The notes: generated by a model not told the origin, from the letters alone. A stretch of DNA of 64,000 nucleotides from Nocardia sp. CDC159 (GCF_023740735.1 NZ_JAMRXH010000006.1:1-64000), one strand, 5' to 3'. Counted from the first letter of the stretch, positions 9,175 to 18,397 are shown. Program-made: numbers and translations.

Positions 9175-9188
9175 GAGGGAGGTGCGCC

Positions 9189-9800
9189 GTGGAAGCGACC
9201 GAGCTGCCCGGCCTGTTTCGCTGCGAGGCCATGTCGAGAGCCGTTGCGGCACAGGCCATCATCGCCGAGACCAAACGGCTGCGCGGCGGCCCGGCCGACG
9301 AGGGCGTCTACACCGTGCACCAGCACATCGACTGTCCGCCCGAGGCGTTGTACGAGTATCTGCTCGATATTCGCAGCATCGAGGAATACACCTACAGCAT
9401 GCGCGATTTCAGCCCGGTGGACGGCACGGGGCTGTATGTCGGCGAGGACGCCACCGATCCGCGCACCAAGATCTATCTGCGCATCACCGGCAATCCGGAG
9501 GTGCTGACCTTCGACTACGAATCGGCGGTCGATCAGAGCGGGGATCTGTGGATGGTGTTCTGCGGCCGGGTCCTGTCCGCGCAGCGGGTGCAGAACCGGC
9601 CCGGTGCGCTGCTGATGCTGACGACCTGGCGACACCCCAACTACGACCGCAACCCGTATCCCCGGCTGGCACCGCCCGGTCGCGCCTGGCCGGTGTCGGG
9701 CTGGCCGCTGTTCCACGCCTGCGACATTCTCGAGATCCGCAATCTGGCGCGAATCGTGGAGCACCGCACCAGATCGCGCGCGCTCGCGGCGGGGCGGTGA
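9189..9800 (+). CDS. SRPBCC/START-like protein (possible cyclase)
   Basis: 203 residues from GTG 9189, directly after GAGGGAGGT. The HQHIDCPPEALYEYLLDIRSIEEYTYSM opening and the following strands resemble the SRPBCC helix-grip fold, which includes polyketide aromatase/cyclases and lipid-binding proteins. No catalytic residue can be assigned. Located between a monooxygenase and a methyltransferase gene, it is most likely a tailoring or cyclisation protein for the island product; a pure binding role is equally possible. Confidence 0.65.
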   Translation: MEATELPGLFRCEAMSRAVAAQAIIAETKRLRGGPADEGVYTVHQHIDCPPEALYEYLLDIRSIEEYTYSMRDFSPVDGTGLYVGEDATDPRTKIYLRITGNPEVLTFDYESAVDQSGDLWMVFCGRVLSAQRVQNRPGALLMLTTWRHPNYDRNPYPRLAPPGRAWPVSGWPLFHACDILEIRNLARIVEHRTRSRALAAGR

Positions 9801-9806
9801 CCGGGC

Positions 9807-10574
9807 ATGGACAGCTACGCCGATACCGCCGAGTTCTACGACATCGCCGGGCGCTCGTACTGGAAACCGCGCGCCGCCACGCTGACCAAGGCGCTGTCGG
9901 GTGCGGCCGGGGGTCCGATCGTCGATATCGGCGCGGGCACCGGCCTGGTGGTGGAGCTGCTCGGCGCGGCGCTGCCCGCGGCCGAGTTCATCGCGGTCGA
10001 ACCCTCGGCGGCCATGCGCGCGGCCCTGATCGGTCGATTGTTGAACCGGCCCGAGCTGGCGGCGCGGGTGACCGTCGTGCCCGAGACCATCGAGGCGGTC
10101 GCGCTGCCCGAGCGCCTGGGCGGCGCGGTGGCCTGCGGGGTGCTCGGCTATCTGGATCCCGAGCGGCGGCGCGAGCTGTGGCGCATGCTGGCGCGGCGGC
10201 TCGCGCCCGGGGCGCGCGCGGTGGTGGAGGCCATTCCATTTCCGCCGACGCGGGTGGTGCGGCCGATTCGGGTGGGGGCGGCGCGTTTCGGGGAGCGCAC
10301 GCACGAGATCTGGCTCGGTTCCGAACCGGCCGCGACGCCCGGGCGGATCGAATTGACCACGCTGTGCCGCGTGCGGGCGGGGGACCGGGTGCTGCGCGAA
10401 TGCGTCAGCAGGCAGGAGTGGTTCGCGGTCGATATGAACACCATTGTGACCGAGACCGCGGCGGCGGGTTTGTGCAGTCGGCGCACCGGATGGGATCTGG
10501 CGGCATTGTGGCCGGAGGGTGCGGCACGTCTCGATGCTCGAACGAGTTCGGCGGCCGAGTCCATCAACCGTTGA
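9807..10574 (+). CDS. Class I SAM-dependent methyltransferase
   Basis: 255 residues. The SAM-binding motif I is IVDIGAGTGLVVELLGAALP, followed by the acidic VEPS at the end of strand 2. The middle of the fold (GAVACGVLGYLDPERRRELW) fits small-molecule methyltransferases. It starts six bases after the SRPBCC stop. Its 3' end overlaps the second copy of the island box, so the next gene probably has its own promoter. Substrate unknown; an O- or C-methylation of the polyketide is the simplest reading. Confidence 0.88.
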   Translation: MDSYADTAEFYDIAGRSYWKPRAATLTKALSGAAGGPIVDIGAGTGLVVELLGAALPAAEFIAVEPSAAMRAALIGRLLNRPELAARVTVVPETIEAVALPERLGGAVACGVLGYLDPERRRELWRMLARRLAPGARAVVEAIPFPPTRVVRPIRVGAARFGERTHEIWLGSEPAATPGRIELTTLCRVRAGDRVLRECVSRQEWFAVDMNTIVTETAAAGLCSRRTGWDLAALWPEGAARLDARTSSAAESINR

Positions 10575-10580
10575 GTTCGG
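10560..10580 (+). promoter_or_regulatory. Island box copy 2
   Basis: Begins TCCATCAACCGTTGAGTTCG at 10560 and matches the copy at 5699 in 18 of 21 bases. It overlaps the last codons of the methyltransferase gene and lies 84-104 bases before the aminotransferase start, so it probably marks the promoter of the main synthase operon. Confidence 0.6.
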
Positions 10581-10590
10581 TTCGACCAAA

Positions 10591-10610
10591 CAACCGATGA
10601 CCCTCGGTTG
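10591..10610. promoter_or_regulatory. Inverted repeat before the aminotransferase/synthase operon
   Basis: CAACCGA (10591-10597), six bases, then TCGGTTG (10604-10610): perfect 7-base arms. The half-site CAACCG occurs a third time inside the island box at 10565-10570, so the region has three related half-sites within 46 bases, as expected for an operator bound by a dimeric regulator such as the LuxR or TetR protein of the island. Confidence 0.5.
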
Positions 10611-10663
10611 CAAGGGATTTACCGTTTTATCCAGCGAAACGTTTTTCTCCTGCGAGGAGCGCC

Positions 10664-12031
10664 ATGCCGAATCGGGCTGTGCCGGAAACAGAATCCACGC
10701 TGTGGCACGGATTCACGAATATGCGGGGATTTCGGCGGCGCGGTATCAGCATCGCCGGGGCCGACGGGGTCTGGGTCACCGATAACGACGGCAATCGATA
10801 CCTCAATGCCTTCGCCGGACTGTGCAATCTGAGCCTGGGCGGGTCGCATCCGGAGATCGTGGCAGCCATCCGGGAACAGGCGGGCAAACTGCTGTATTTC
10901 CCGATCGAACGCGCCACCCACCACATCGCCGACGACTACGCCCGCAGGCTCACGGGGGTCACTCCCGAGGGTTTGAACATTGTCTTCTACGCCTCCACCG
11001 GATCGGAGGCGAACGAGACCGTCATCAAGATGATGCGCCAGTATCAGCGGCTGCGGCGCGGGCCCGACACCGCCAAACTCGGTGTGGTGGCCCTGGATCG
11101 GGCCTATCACGGCGTGACCTACGGGGCGCTCAGCGCGACCGGCTCGGCCTTCCGGCGGTTCCGGGAGCAGTTCGAACCGCTGCTGCCCGGATTTCATCAC
11201 GCGCCCACCCCGTACGCCTACCGCTGCGCCTTCGACTGCGCGAACATGTGCACGCTGGCCTGCGCGGATGCGGTGGAGGCGGTGATCGAGCGGGTCGGCG
11301 CGGACCGGATCGCCGGGGTGCTGGTGGAACCCGCGCTCGGCGTCGGCGGGGCGATCGTGCCGACCGCGGCCTACCACCGGCGGCTGCGCGAGATCTGCGA
11401 TCGGCACGACATTCTGCTGGCCTACGACGAGGTGATCACCGGATTCGGCCGACTGGGCGAATGGTTCGGGGCGGACTACTTCGGGGTGCGGCCGGACTTC
11501 ATGGCGTTGTCGAAGGGCATCAACAGCGGCTATCTGCCGTTCGGCGCGGTGGTGGTGCGCGATGAGATCTACCGCGAATTTCTCACCGAGGTCGACGGAT
11601 TCATCGCCACCGGCAGCACCACCAACGGAAATCCGCTGTGCTGCGCGGCCGCGCTGGCCACCCTCGACATCATGGAGCGTGACGGAATCGTCGACCACGC
11701 CCGCGAGATGGGCAAATACCTGTTCGACAAATTCGAGAACCTGCGCGAATATCCGATCGTCGGCGATATCCGCGGGGCGGGTCTGCTGATGGGTATCGAG
11801 CTGGTCCGCGACCGGCGCACCAAAGAGCCGATTCCGAAACAACAATGGCAGGTCATCGAGGACCGCATCGCCCTGGCCGGGCTCATCATGGGCAGTCAGG
11901 GCGCGGAGGGTCTGGGCGGAACGATCGGCATCGTCCCGCCCTTGACCATCACCAGAGACGAGATCGACGAGATCTATCGACGACTCGACGGAGTGCTCGC
12001 CCGCTATTCCCGGCTCACCGCGAAGAGCTGA
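10664..12031 (+). CDS. Class III (PLP-dependent) aminotransferase
   Basis: 455 residues from ATG 10664 after GAGGAG. It has the class III landmarks: ASTGSEAN near residue 110, the HGVTYGALSATG active-site segment, AYDEVITGFGRLG with the PLP-ring Asp, and the PLP Lys in SKGINSGYLPFGA (Lys 284), then TTNGNPLCCAAAL. Closest in style to omega-amino-acid:pyruvate transaminases. In this context it probably installs a primary amine on an aldehyde or ketone of the chain, or prepares an amino starter unit. It opens the long operon that runs to 26747. Confidence 0.93.
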   Translation: MPNRAVPETESTLWHGFTNMRGFRRRGISIAGADGVWVTDNDGNRYLNAFAGLCNLSLGGSHPEIVAAIREQAGKLLYFPIERATHHIADDYARRLTGVTPEGLNIVFYASTGSEANETVIKMMRQYQRLRRGPDTAKLGVVALDRAYHGVTYGALSATGSAFRRFREQFEPLLPGFHHAPTPYAYRCAFDCANMCTLACADAVEAVIERVGADRIAGVLVEPALGVGGAIVPTAAYHRRLREICDRHDILLAYDEVITGFGRLGEWFGADYFGVRPDFMALSKGINSGYLPFGAVVVRDEIYREFLTEVDGFIATGSTTNGNPLCCAAALATLDIMERDGIVDHAREMGKYLFDKFENLREYPIVGDIRGAGLLMGIELVRDRRTKEPIPKQQWQVIEDRIALAGLIMGSQGAEGLGGTIGIVPPLTITRDEIDEIYRRLDGVLARYSRLTAKS

Positions 12032-12048
12032 ATCCGAAGGAGAATGCT

Positions 12049-12696
12049 GTGGAGTCCATGTTGCGTTCGGACGAACTCACCGACATCGTGCGTCAGGCCA
12101 TCGCACTGGCCCTGGCCGTCGATCTCGACGAGGTGACACCGGATAAGCTGCTCATCCCCGAACTCGGCGCAGAATCGATCGACTTCCTGGACATCACGTT
12201 CCGGCTCGAGCAATTCCTGCCGATCTCGATTCCCCGCGACGATCTCAACGAACAGGCCGAGGACGTCTTCGGTGCGGGCGCGGCGGTCGACACGCTGCGC
12301 AGGCTCACCCCGCTGGGCGCGTTCCTGGTGCGCGAACGCCTCTACGGCGTCGATCCGGCCAAGGTCGAGATCGGCATGCGGGTGGAGGACGTGTCCTCGC
12401 TGTGGACGGTGCGGACCTGGGTGGGGCTGTGCCAGCGACTGCTCGACACCGTGCCGCAGCAGTGCCCGGCGTGCGCGGGGCCGCGCACGTTCGTGCGCAA
12501 CGACGAGGGCGAGTATCACGCCGCATGCGGTAACTGCCATGCCGAACTGGCCGCCGTGCCGGGTGACGAGCTGAATCAGCGGTGGTTCGAGGAGATACGC
12601 GATACCGACGAGGTCGCCGCACTGCTCGAGGCCAGCCGCAAACAGGCCGCGGAGGCGGAGGCGGCCACGACCCAGACCCCCGTCGCCGCGGAGTAG
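12049..12696 (+). CDS. Acyl carrier protein fused to a zinc-ribbon domain
   Basis: 215 residues from GTG 12049, after GAAGGAGA. Residues about 5-90 are an acyl carrier protein with the phosphopantetheine site GAESIDFLDI (Ser 43). Unlike an ordinary 80-residue ACP, it continues with a second domain holding two CxxC pairs, Cys 139/142 and Cys 160/163, spaced as in a rubredoxin-like zinc ribbon, and an acidic Ala/Glu-rich tail. It is the only ACP I find in the island, so it should carry all synthase intermediates. What the zinc domain does (partner docking, dimerisation) is unknown. Confidence 0.85.
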   Translation: MESMLRSDELTDIVRQAIALALAVDLDEVTPDKLLIPELGAESIDFLDITFRLEQFLPISIPRDDLNEQAEDVFGAGAAVDTLRRLTPLGAFLVRERLYGVDPAKVEIGMRVEDVSSLWTVRTWVGLCQRLLDTVPQQCPACAGPRTFVRNDEGEYHAACGNCHAELAAVPGDELNQRWFEEIRDTDEVAALLEASRKQAAEAEAATTQTPVAAE

Positions 12697-12698
12697 CC

Positions 12699-14006
12699 AT
12701 GAGCGACCAGGCCCGCCCGCGACGGGTGGTGATCACCGCGGCCGAGATGGTCACCCCGCTCGGCTCCGATGCCGAGACGACCTTCCGCGGTTTCGTCGCG
12801 GGCCGCTCGGGCGTGCGCGGCACCACCCGATTCGACGCCTCCGGTCTCGGGTCGCGGGTGGCGGGGGAGGTCGACGACGAAATCCTCGCCGCCGCAGAGG
12901 CTTCCGAGTATCTGGACCACTCGCGGGCGCTGGTCGACGCCGCCGCGCGGGGCGTGCGGCTGGGACTGGCGGCCGGGACCGCGGCACTGGATCGGGTGGG
13001 TCTGTCCGGCACCGCGCCCGAGCGGTTCGGGGTCTGCGTCGGGACCTCCGGGCAGATGTACGACATCGATACCCTCGACGCGCTGACCCGGGTGCGCGAC
13101 CGCGGCGGCTACACACGCGAATTCGTCGGCATGCTGGCCGGTCAGCGACACAGCGTGCGGAAGAACGCCGCGGCGGCGACGCTCGCGACGGTCTGCGGTG
13201 CGGGCGGGCCGACCATGACGGTGTCGGCGACCTGTGCCTCCGGGACGCAGGCGATCGGGGAGGCGACGCTGTGGATTCGGGAGGGCGACGCCGATGTGGT
13301 GCTCGCGGGCGGATGCGATTCGCTGCTGACCTTTCTGGGCATATCGTCGTTCGATCTGCTGACCGCGCTGGCCACTCGCTACAACGACGATCCGGCCGCG
13401 GCCAGTCGCCCATTCGACCGGCGGCGCTGCGGTTTCGTCATGGGCGAGGGCGCGGCGTTCGTGGTGCTCGAGGGGTTCGAGCACGCGCTGAGGCGGGGAG
13501 TCGAGCCGCTGGCGGAGGTGATCGGATACGGGGCCTCGTGCGACGCCTATCGGATCACCGACTCCCCGCCCGACGGTGACGGGGCCGTGCTGGCCATGTC
13601 GGCGGCGCTGACCGACGGGCGGCTGCGGGCCGAGGATGTGGACTACATCAGCGCCCACGGCACCTCCACGCTGATCAACGATCGGGCCGAGACCCGGGCC
13701 GTGCACAAGGTTTTCGGCGATCGGGCGGCGAATATCCCGATCAGCTCGCAGAAGTCGATGATGGGGCATTCGATCGGGGCGGCCGGGGCCATCGAATGTG
13801 TGACCTGTGTACACGTGCTGCGCACCGGGCTCATCCCGCCGACGATCAACCACGAGTATCCGGATCCGGACTGCGATCTGGACTATGTACCCAATCGGGC
13901 TCGGGCGCAGCGGGTTCGGGTGGCGATGAGCAATTCGTTCGGATTCGGCGGCCAGAACGCCAGCATCGTCGTGCGGCGCTGGGACGAGGGCGACCGCCAT
14001 GGATGA
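12699..14006 (+). CDS. Beta-ketoacyl-ACP synthase, KS-alpha of pair 1
   Basis: 435 residues from ATG 12699, two bases after the ACP stop. Full catalytic triad: Cys 179 in VSATCASGTQ, His in YISAHGTSTL, and His in KSMMGHSIGAAG. FabF-like length and order. The next gene overlaps it by eight bases and encodes a ketosynthase homologue with Cys replaced, so the two form a type II KS/CLF heterodimer that elongates the ACP-bound chain. Confidence 0.95.
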   Translation: MSDQARPRRVVITAAEMVTPLGSDAETTFRGFVAGRSGVRGTTRFDASGLGSRVAGEVDDEILAAAEASEYLDHSRALVDAAARGVRLGLAAGTAALDRVGLSGTAPERFGVCVGTSGQMYDIDTLDALTRVRDRGGYTREFVGMLAGQRHSVRKNAAAATLATVCGAGGPTMTVSATCASGTQAIGEATLWIREGDADVVLAGGCDSLLTFLGISSFDLLTALATRYNDDPAAASRPFDRRRCGFVMGEGAAFVVLEGFEHALRRGVEPLAEVIGYGASCDAYRITDSPPDGDGAVLAMSAALTDGRLRAEDVDYISAHGTSTLINDRAETRAVHKVFGDRAANIPISSQKSMMGHSIGAAGAIECVTCVHVLRTGLIPPTINHEYPDPDCDLDYVPNRARAQRVRVAMSNSFGFGGQNASIVVRRWDEGDRHG

Positions 14007-15300
14007 GCGCGTCGTGGTGACCGGTATCGGGGCGCTGTCGGGGCTCGGCAACGATCCGCAGACCCAGTGGAAGGCGGTGCTGCGCGGGGATTCCGCGGTG
14101 GCGCGGCTGGTCCGGCTGAGCGAGCGCATCGAGGTGCCCGGGGCCGAACCACCGGTCGCCGGGGCGCGGGTGCACGGCGTGGATCCGCGCGACTGGGTGA
14201 GCGACCGCAAGGCCATTCGGGCGATGCGGCTGCACACCCATCTGGCCTTCGCCGCGACCGGTCAGGCGCTGACCTCGGCGAAGCTGCGGGCCGACGAGCT
14301 GGACGGGGACGCGATCGGCATCACGCTGGGTATTTCGATGATCGACTACGACATCGCCGATCTGGAGCTGGCCGCGCGCCGATCCACCGATGCGGCAACG
14401 GGTTTCGATATCGAGCGGTTCTGCCGCGCCGGGTGGCACGCGATCTCGCCGATGGTGTCGATCGTGATGCTCAACAACGCCACGCTGTGCCAGATCGCCA
14501 TGCAGTACCGATTGCACGGTCCCAATGCCTCGTTCAGTCCGTTCGGTGAGGCGGGCGGGCAGGCGCTCGGGGAGGCACTGCGTATTCTGCGCGACGGCGA
14601 CGCCCGGGTCATGCTCGCGGGTGGAGTCGGGCCGCGGCTGAATCTGTCCGCGCTGCAACGCATGCTGTATCTCGACATCGTGGCGGAGACGGCCGATCCG
14701 CCCGCGCGCTCGTGCCGCCCGTTCGACCGTGCGCGCACGGGCACCGTGCCGGGGGAGGCGGCGGCGATGCTGACCCTCGAGACGCTGTCGCATGCGCGGG
14801 TGCGCGGGGCGCCGATCCTCGCGGAGGTGCTGGGCCACGGCTCGGCCGTCGGCGCGGACGACCATGCGCCGAATCCCGCGCGGGCGACCATCGAACAGGC
14901 TCTCGGCGTCGCACTCGACGATGCGGGTATCGCCCCGGATCGGCTGGACTGCGTCTACGCCGACGCGCCGGGGCTGCCGTCGGGCGACGCCGTCGAGGCC
15001 GAGGCCATCGCCGCGGTGTTGGGGCCGCATCGGACGCCGGTCACCTCGCTCAAGGGTGCGACCGGGCATCCGCTGGCCGCGGCGCTGCCGCTGCACGCGG
15101 TGTTCGCCGTGCTCGGCGGCGGCGACCGGATGGTGCCGCCGGTGACGAATCTGACCGAGCCCGAGGACTTTTCGATCGATCTGGTGCGCGACGAGCCGCG
15201 CCGGTTGCCGCCGGGCAGCACCGTCGCCTGTCTCGCGGCCGGATTCCAGGGGCAGAGCGAATGTCTCCTGCTCGGCGCGTTCGACCCGGGGGAGGCGTGA
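13999..15300 (+). CDS. Chain-length factor (KS-beta) of pair 1
   Basis: 433 residues. Ketosynthase fold throughout, but the nucleophile Cys is replaced: the aligned segment reads FSPFGEAGGQALGEA with Gly 183 at the Cys position. The first catalytic His motif is lost (VYADAPGLPSGDAVE), while the TGHPLAA His remains. This is the pattern of a chain-length factor, which sets the chain tunnel of its KS partner rather than condensing. It overlaps the upstream KS by eight bases, which favours balanced synthesis of the two subunits. Confidence 0.9.
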   Translation: MDERVVVTGIGALSGLGNDPQTQWKAVLRGDSAVARLVRLSERIEVPGAEPPVAGARVHGVDPRDWVSDRKAIRAMRLHTHLAFAATGQALTSAKLRADELDGDAIGITLGISMIDYDIADLELAARRSTDAATGFDIERFCRAGWHAISPMVSIVMLNNATLCQIAMQYRLHGPNASFSPFGEAGGQALGEALRILRDGDARVMLAGGVGPRLNLSALQRMLYLDIVAETADPPARSCRPFDRARTGTVPGEAAAMLTLETLSHARVRGAPILAEVLGHGSAVGADDHAPNPARATIEQALGVALDDAGIAPDRLDCVYADAPGLPSGDAVEAEAIAAVLGPHRTPVTSLKGATGHPLAAALPLHAVFAVLGGGDRMVPPVTNLTEPEDFSIDLVRDEPRRLPPGSTVACLAAGFQGQSECLLLGAFDPGEA

Positions 15301-15776
15301 TGCGGTTCCTGCTCTACGACCGGGTGCTGGACGCGGTGAAGGGCCGATCCATCGTCGCGGTCAAACATGTGGCCCTGACCGAGGATCATCTGGCCGAGGG
15401 CTATGCCGGGCGACCGGCGCTGGCCGGTTCGCTGCTGATCGAGTCGATGGCGCAGGTGGCGGGCTGGCTGGTGCATCTGAGTACCGACTTTCGGGTATCG
15501 GCGTTCCTGTGCATCGTCGACGACGCCGAACTGATCGCCGAACTGCCACCGGGACGGTCGGTGCGGATCGAGGCGCACCTGCTGAGCCTGAGCAAGCGGT
15601 GGGCGCAGTTGCGCTGCGTCGCCGCGGATGAGGAGGGGCGGACGGTCGCACGGGTGGCTCGGCTCAACTATGTGCTGCGCGATATCGAGGATCCGGCCGA
15701 GATCGCCAATGAGGAGAACAGGTTTCGCTACTACTCGGGATGGCCGCTGGAACGCATCCGGGCGGTGCCGTCGTGA
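15300..15776 (+). CDS. FabZ-like hotdog dehydratase subunit lacking the catalytic His
   Basis: 158 residues; its ATG overlaps the preceding stop (TGATG at 15299). It aligns with FabZ, but the catalytic GHFPG motif is changed to GYAGRPALAG, with Tyr 35 in place of His. The helix Glu in LLIESMAQ is kept. FabZ active sites are built from the His of one subunit and the acid of the other, so this protein cannot form a normal homodimeric site but could pair with the intact subunit encoded at 19590-20066, which has the same length. It could also be a cyclase or structural partner. Confidence 0.8.
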   Translation: MRFLLYDRVLDAVKGRSIVAVKHVALTEDHLAEGYAGRPALAGSLLIESMAQVAGWLVHLSTDFRVSAFLCIVDDAELIAELPPGRSVRIEAHLLSLSKRWAQLRCVAADEEGRTVARVARLNYVLRDIEDPAEIANEENRFRYYSGWPLERIRAVPS

Positions 15777-17053
15777 ACCGGGTCGTGGTCACCGGACTGG
15801 GCGCGGTCACGCCGATCGGGCTGGGCCGCAAGCGTTTCTGGGAGAGCCTGGTCGCCGGTGTCTCGGGCGAGGGGCCGATCACGCTGTTCGACGCCGCCGC
15901 GCTGCCGACCCGAATCGCCGCGCAGGTGCCGGACTTCGAGGTCGGCGAGTACTGGGACGGACCGTTCCCGACCGACCTGCGCGAGGACCGGCAGCTGCGC
16001 TTCGCGCTGGCCGCGTGCGCGATGGCGCTGGGCGACAGCGGTCTGCGCTGCGGTGGCGCGGACGCGAGCCGCACCGGGTTCATCGTCGGCGCGGGGCTGG
16101 GCATCGTGCGCATGGACGATATCGCCAACCATCTCGACGCCCAGGGCCGCTTCCGTGTCCCGACGCCGCTGCGCGAACGCGAGGCCATCCACCCGGTGTC
16201 GCTCATTCGCGATCCGCAGGATCTGCTGGTCCGCCTGCTCACCGGTCACCTCGACATCACCGGCCCCACGGTGATCGTCACCTCGGCGTGCGCGGCGGGC
16301 GCGCATGCCATCGGCACCGCCTTCCGCATGCTGCGCCGCGGTGAGATCGACGTGGCGCTGTGCGGGGCAATGGATTCCATGATCAATCCGCTGGGCATGG
16401 CGGGGCTGGTCGCGCTTGGCGCGCCCTCGACCGACAACCTGCCCGGGCGGACCGGGCGGCCCTTCGATGCCACCCGCAGCGGTTTCGTGGTCGGCGAGGG
16501 GGCGGGCATGGTCGTGCTCGAGACCGAGGAGCATGCGCGCCGGCGCGGCGCGCACTGCTACGCCGAGGTCGCCGGATTCGGGCGCTCGCTGGACTCGCAC
16601 CGGTTCACCGAACCGCATCCCGAGGGCGCGGGCGCGGCGCTGGCGATGCGCTCGGCCATGGCCGATGCCGGGGTCGAGCCCGAACAGGTCGGGTTGATCA
16701 ATGCCCACGGCACCGCGACCGCGCTCAACGACCGGGTCGAGACCCTCGCCATCAAGACCGTCTTCGGCGCGGCCGCACCGCGATTGGCGATCACCGCCAA
16801 CAAATCGATGACCGGACATCTGATCGCCGCCTGCGGGGCGGTCGAATTCATCGCGACGGTGCTGAGCGTGCGCACCGGCGTCGTGCCGCCGACGATCAAC
16901 TATCGCCATCGCGACGCCGACTGCGATCTGGACTACGTGCCGGGGACCGCGCGAGAGCTGCCGGTGGAGGTGGCGCTCACCAATTCGTTCGGTCTCGGCG
17001 GGCAGAACGGCTGCCTGGTGGTGCGCCGGGCCGCGGACCCGATATCGGACTGA
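15773..17053 (+). CDS. Beta-ketoacyl-ACP synthase, KS-alpha of pair 2
   Basis: 426 residues from GTG 15773, overlapping the preceding stop by four bases. Catalytic Cys 173 (VTSACAAGAHAIG), His in NAHGTATALND and His in KSMTGHLIAACG are all present. This is a second, clearly different condensing enzyme in the same operon. Its likely chain-length partner is the Cys-less homologue at 20063-21343. It may handle initiation, a different set of elongation cycles, or a second chain. Confidence 0.95.
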   Translation: MNRVVVTGLGAVTPIGLGRKRFWESLVAGVSGEGPITLFDAAALPTRIAAQVPDFEVGEYWDGPFPTDLREDRQLRFALAACAMALGDSGLRCGGADASRTGFIVGAGLGIVRMDDIANHLDAQGRFRVPTPLREREAIHPVSLIRDPQDLLVRLLTGHLDITGPTVIVTSACAAGAHAIGTAFRMLRRGEIDVALCGAMDSMINPLGMAGLVALGAPSTDNLPGRTGRPFDATRSGFVVGEGAGMVVLETEEHARRRGAHCYAEVAGFGRSLDSHRFTEPHPEGAGAALAMRSAMADAGVEPEQVGLINAHGTATALNDRVETLAIKTVFGAAAPRLAITANKSMTGHLIAACGAVEFIATVLSVRTGVVPPTINYRHRDADCDLDYVPGTARELPVEVALTNSFGLGGQNGCLVVRRAADPISD

Positions 17054-17068
17054 CGCCCCGGAGGAGAT

Positions 17069-18397
17069 ATGCACGTGCTGTTCGTGAACCCGGACGTCCG
17101 GGACAAGAGCATCATCTACGGCAACCGCATGCTCAATCCGGTGCCGGTGAACCTCGCCTACCGGGCCGCGCTCACCGCGCCTGCGCACGAGGTCACGGTG
17201 ATCGACGAGAACGCCACGCCCATCACGGATTTCGCGGCGTTCGAGCATATCGATCTGGTGGCGGTCACCTCGAAATTCTTCGGCGAGCGGCGCACGGCCG
17301 AGCTGGTGCACGGCTTCGCGGGGCTCGGCACGCCGGTGATCGTGGACGGATACTTTCCCAGCTACGACCCGCAGGCCGAGCGGATCGGGGCGGCGGCGGT
17401 GGTGCGTGGTGAGGTGGAGGGAGTGTGGCCGCGGATTCTCGACGACGCCGAGCAGGGGCGGTTGCGCCCGGCCTATCAGGGCGGCCCGGTCGATCTGGCG
17501 TCGCTGCCGCTGTACGGGCGCGAACATCTGCCGCCGCACGACTACGTCTTCCCCGTCGAGGCCACCCGCGGCTGCCCGTTCTCGTGCAATTTCTGTATCG
17601 AGACCCGGTATCACCACGAGGTCTTCCGCACCCGGCCGATCGAGCGGGTGATCGATCAGATCGCGAGGCGCACCAGTGATTTCGTGCAGTTCGCCGATAT
17701 CAATATCGTCGGCAATCCGCGTTACGCGCAGCAGCTGTTCCGCGAGCTGGAACCGCTGGGGGTGCTGTGGGGCAGTCAGGCCACCATCACCCTCGCGGGG
17801 CGTCCGGCGCTGGTGGAGGCCGCGGGTCGGGCGGGGGCGATGCTGGTGTTCCTCGGGCTGGAATCGGTGCGGCCGGACAACCTCATCGCCTCCGACAAGG
17901 CGTGGAGCAGGCCCACCGACTACGCCACGCTCATCGCCCGGCTGCACGACGCCGGGATCGGAGTGATCGGCTCGTTCGTCTTCGGCTTCCCCGGCGATAC
18001 GCCGGACGTGTTCGAACGGACGCTGGAGTTCGTGGTGGACAACGAGATCGAGATCTGCCACTTCAATCCGCTGGGCAGCGGGCCGGGGGTGCCGCTGCAC
18101 GAGGAGCATCGGCGGGAAGGGCGCGTCATCGATCCTGGGCCGCGGGGGCCCTCACATTTCACGGCGTCGGTCGCGCCCGTGCACATGAGCGTCACCCAGC
18201 TGGTGGACGGACTGGAATACCTGTATACCCAGACGTATTCGCGTGCGGTGACCCATCAGCGGCTGCGCCGCTATCTGTCGAGCGCCCCGCTGCCCGGCCC
18301 GCGCTCGGCGGCGAAGAAGCAGGCCGTCATGGGGCTCAATTTGGCCTATCGGCAAGCGGTGGAACGGCATTGGGGCGCACGGGCGGTGCTGCCGTGA
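17069..18397 (+). CDS. Cobalamin-binding (class B type) radical SAM enzyme
   Basis: 442 residues from ATG 17069 after GGAGGAG. An N-terminal B12-binding-like Rossmann domain (about residues 1-140) is followed by the radical SAM core with CPFSCNFC (Cys 169, 173, 176), which binds the 4Fe-4S cluster. No DxHxxG motif is visible in the B12 domain, as in many base-off radical SAM methylases. Such enzymes methylate unactivated carbons or form rings. It is translationally coupled to the phosphopantetheinyl transferase gene. The substrate is probably the ACP-bound or released polyketide. Confidence 0.9.
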   Translation: MHVLFVNPDVRDKSIIYGNRMLNPVPVNLAYRAALTAPAHEVTVIDENATPITDFAAFEHIDLVAVTSKFFGERRTAELVHGFAGLGTPVIVDGYFPSYDPQAERIGAAAVVRGEVEGVWPRILDDAEQGRLRPAYQGGPVDLASLPLYGREHLPPHDYVFPVEATRGCPFSCNFCIETRYHHEVFRTRPIERVIDQIARRTSDFVQFADINIVGNPRYAQQLFRELEPLGVLWGSQATITLAGRPALVEAAGRAGAMLVFLGLESVRPDNLIASDKAWSRPTDYATLIARLHDAGIGVIGSFVFGFPGDTPDVFERTLEFVVDNEIEICHFNPLGSGPGVPLHEEHRREGRVIDPGPRGPSHFTASVAPVHMSVTQLVDGLEYLYTQTYSRAVTHQRLRRYLSSAPLPGPRSAAKKQAVMGLNLAYRQAVERHWGARAVLP

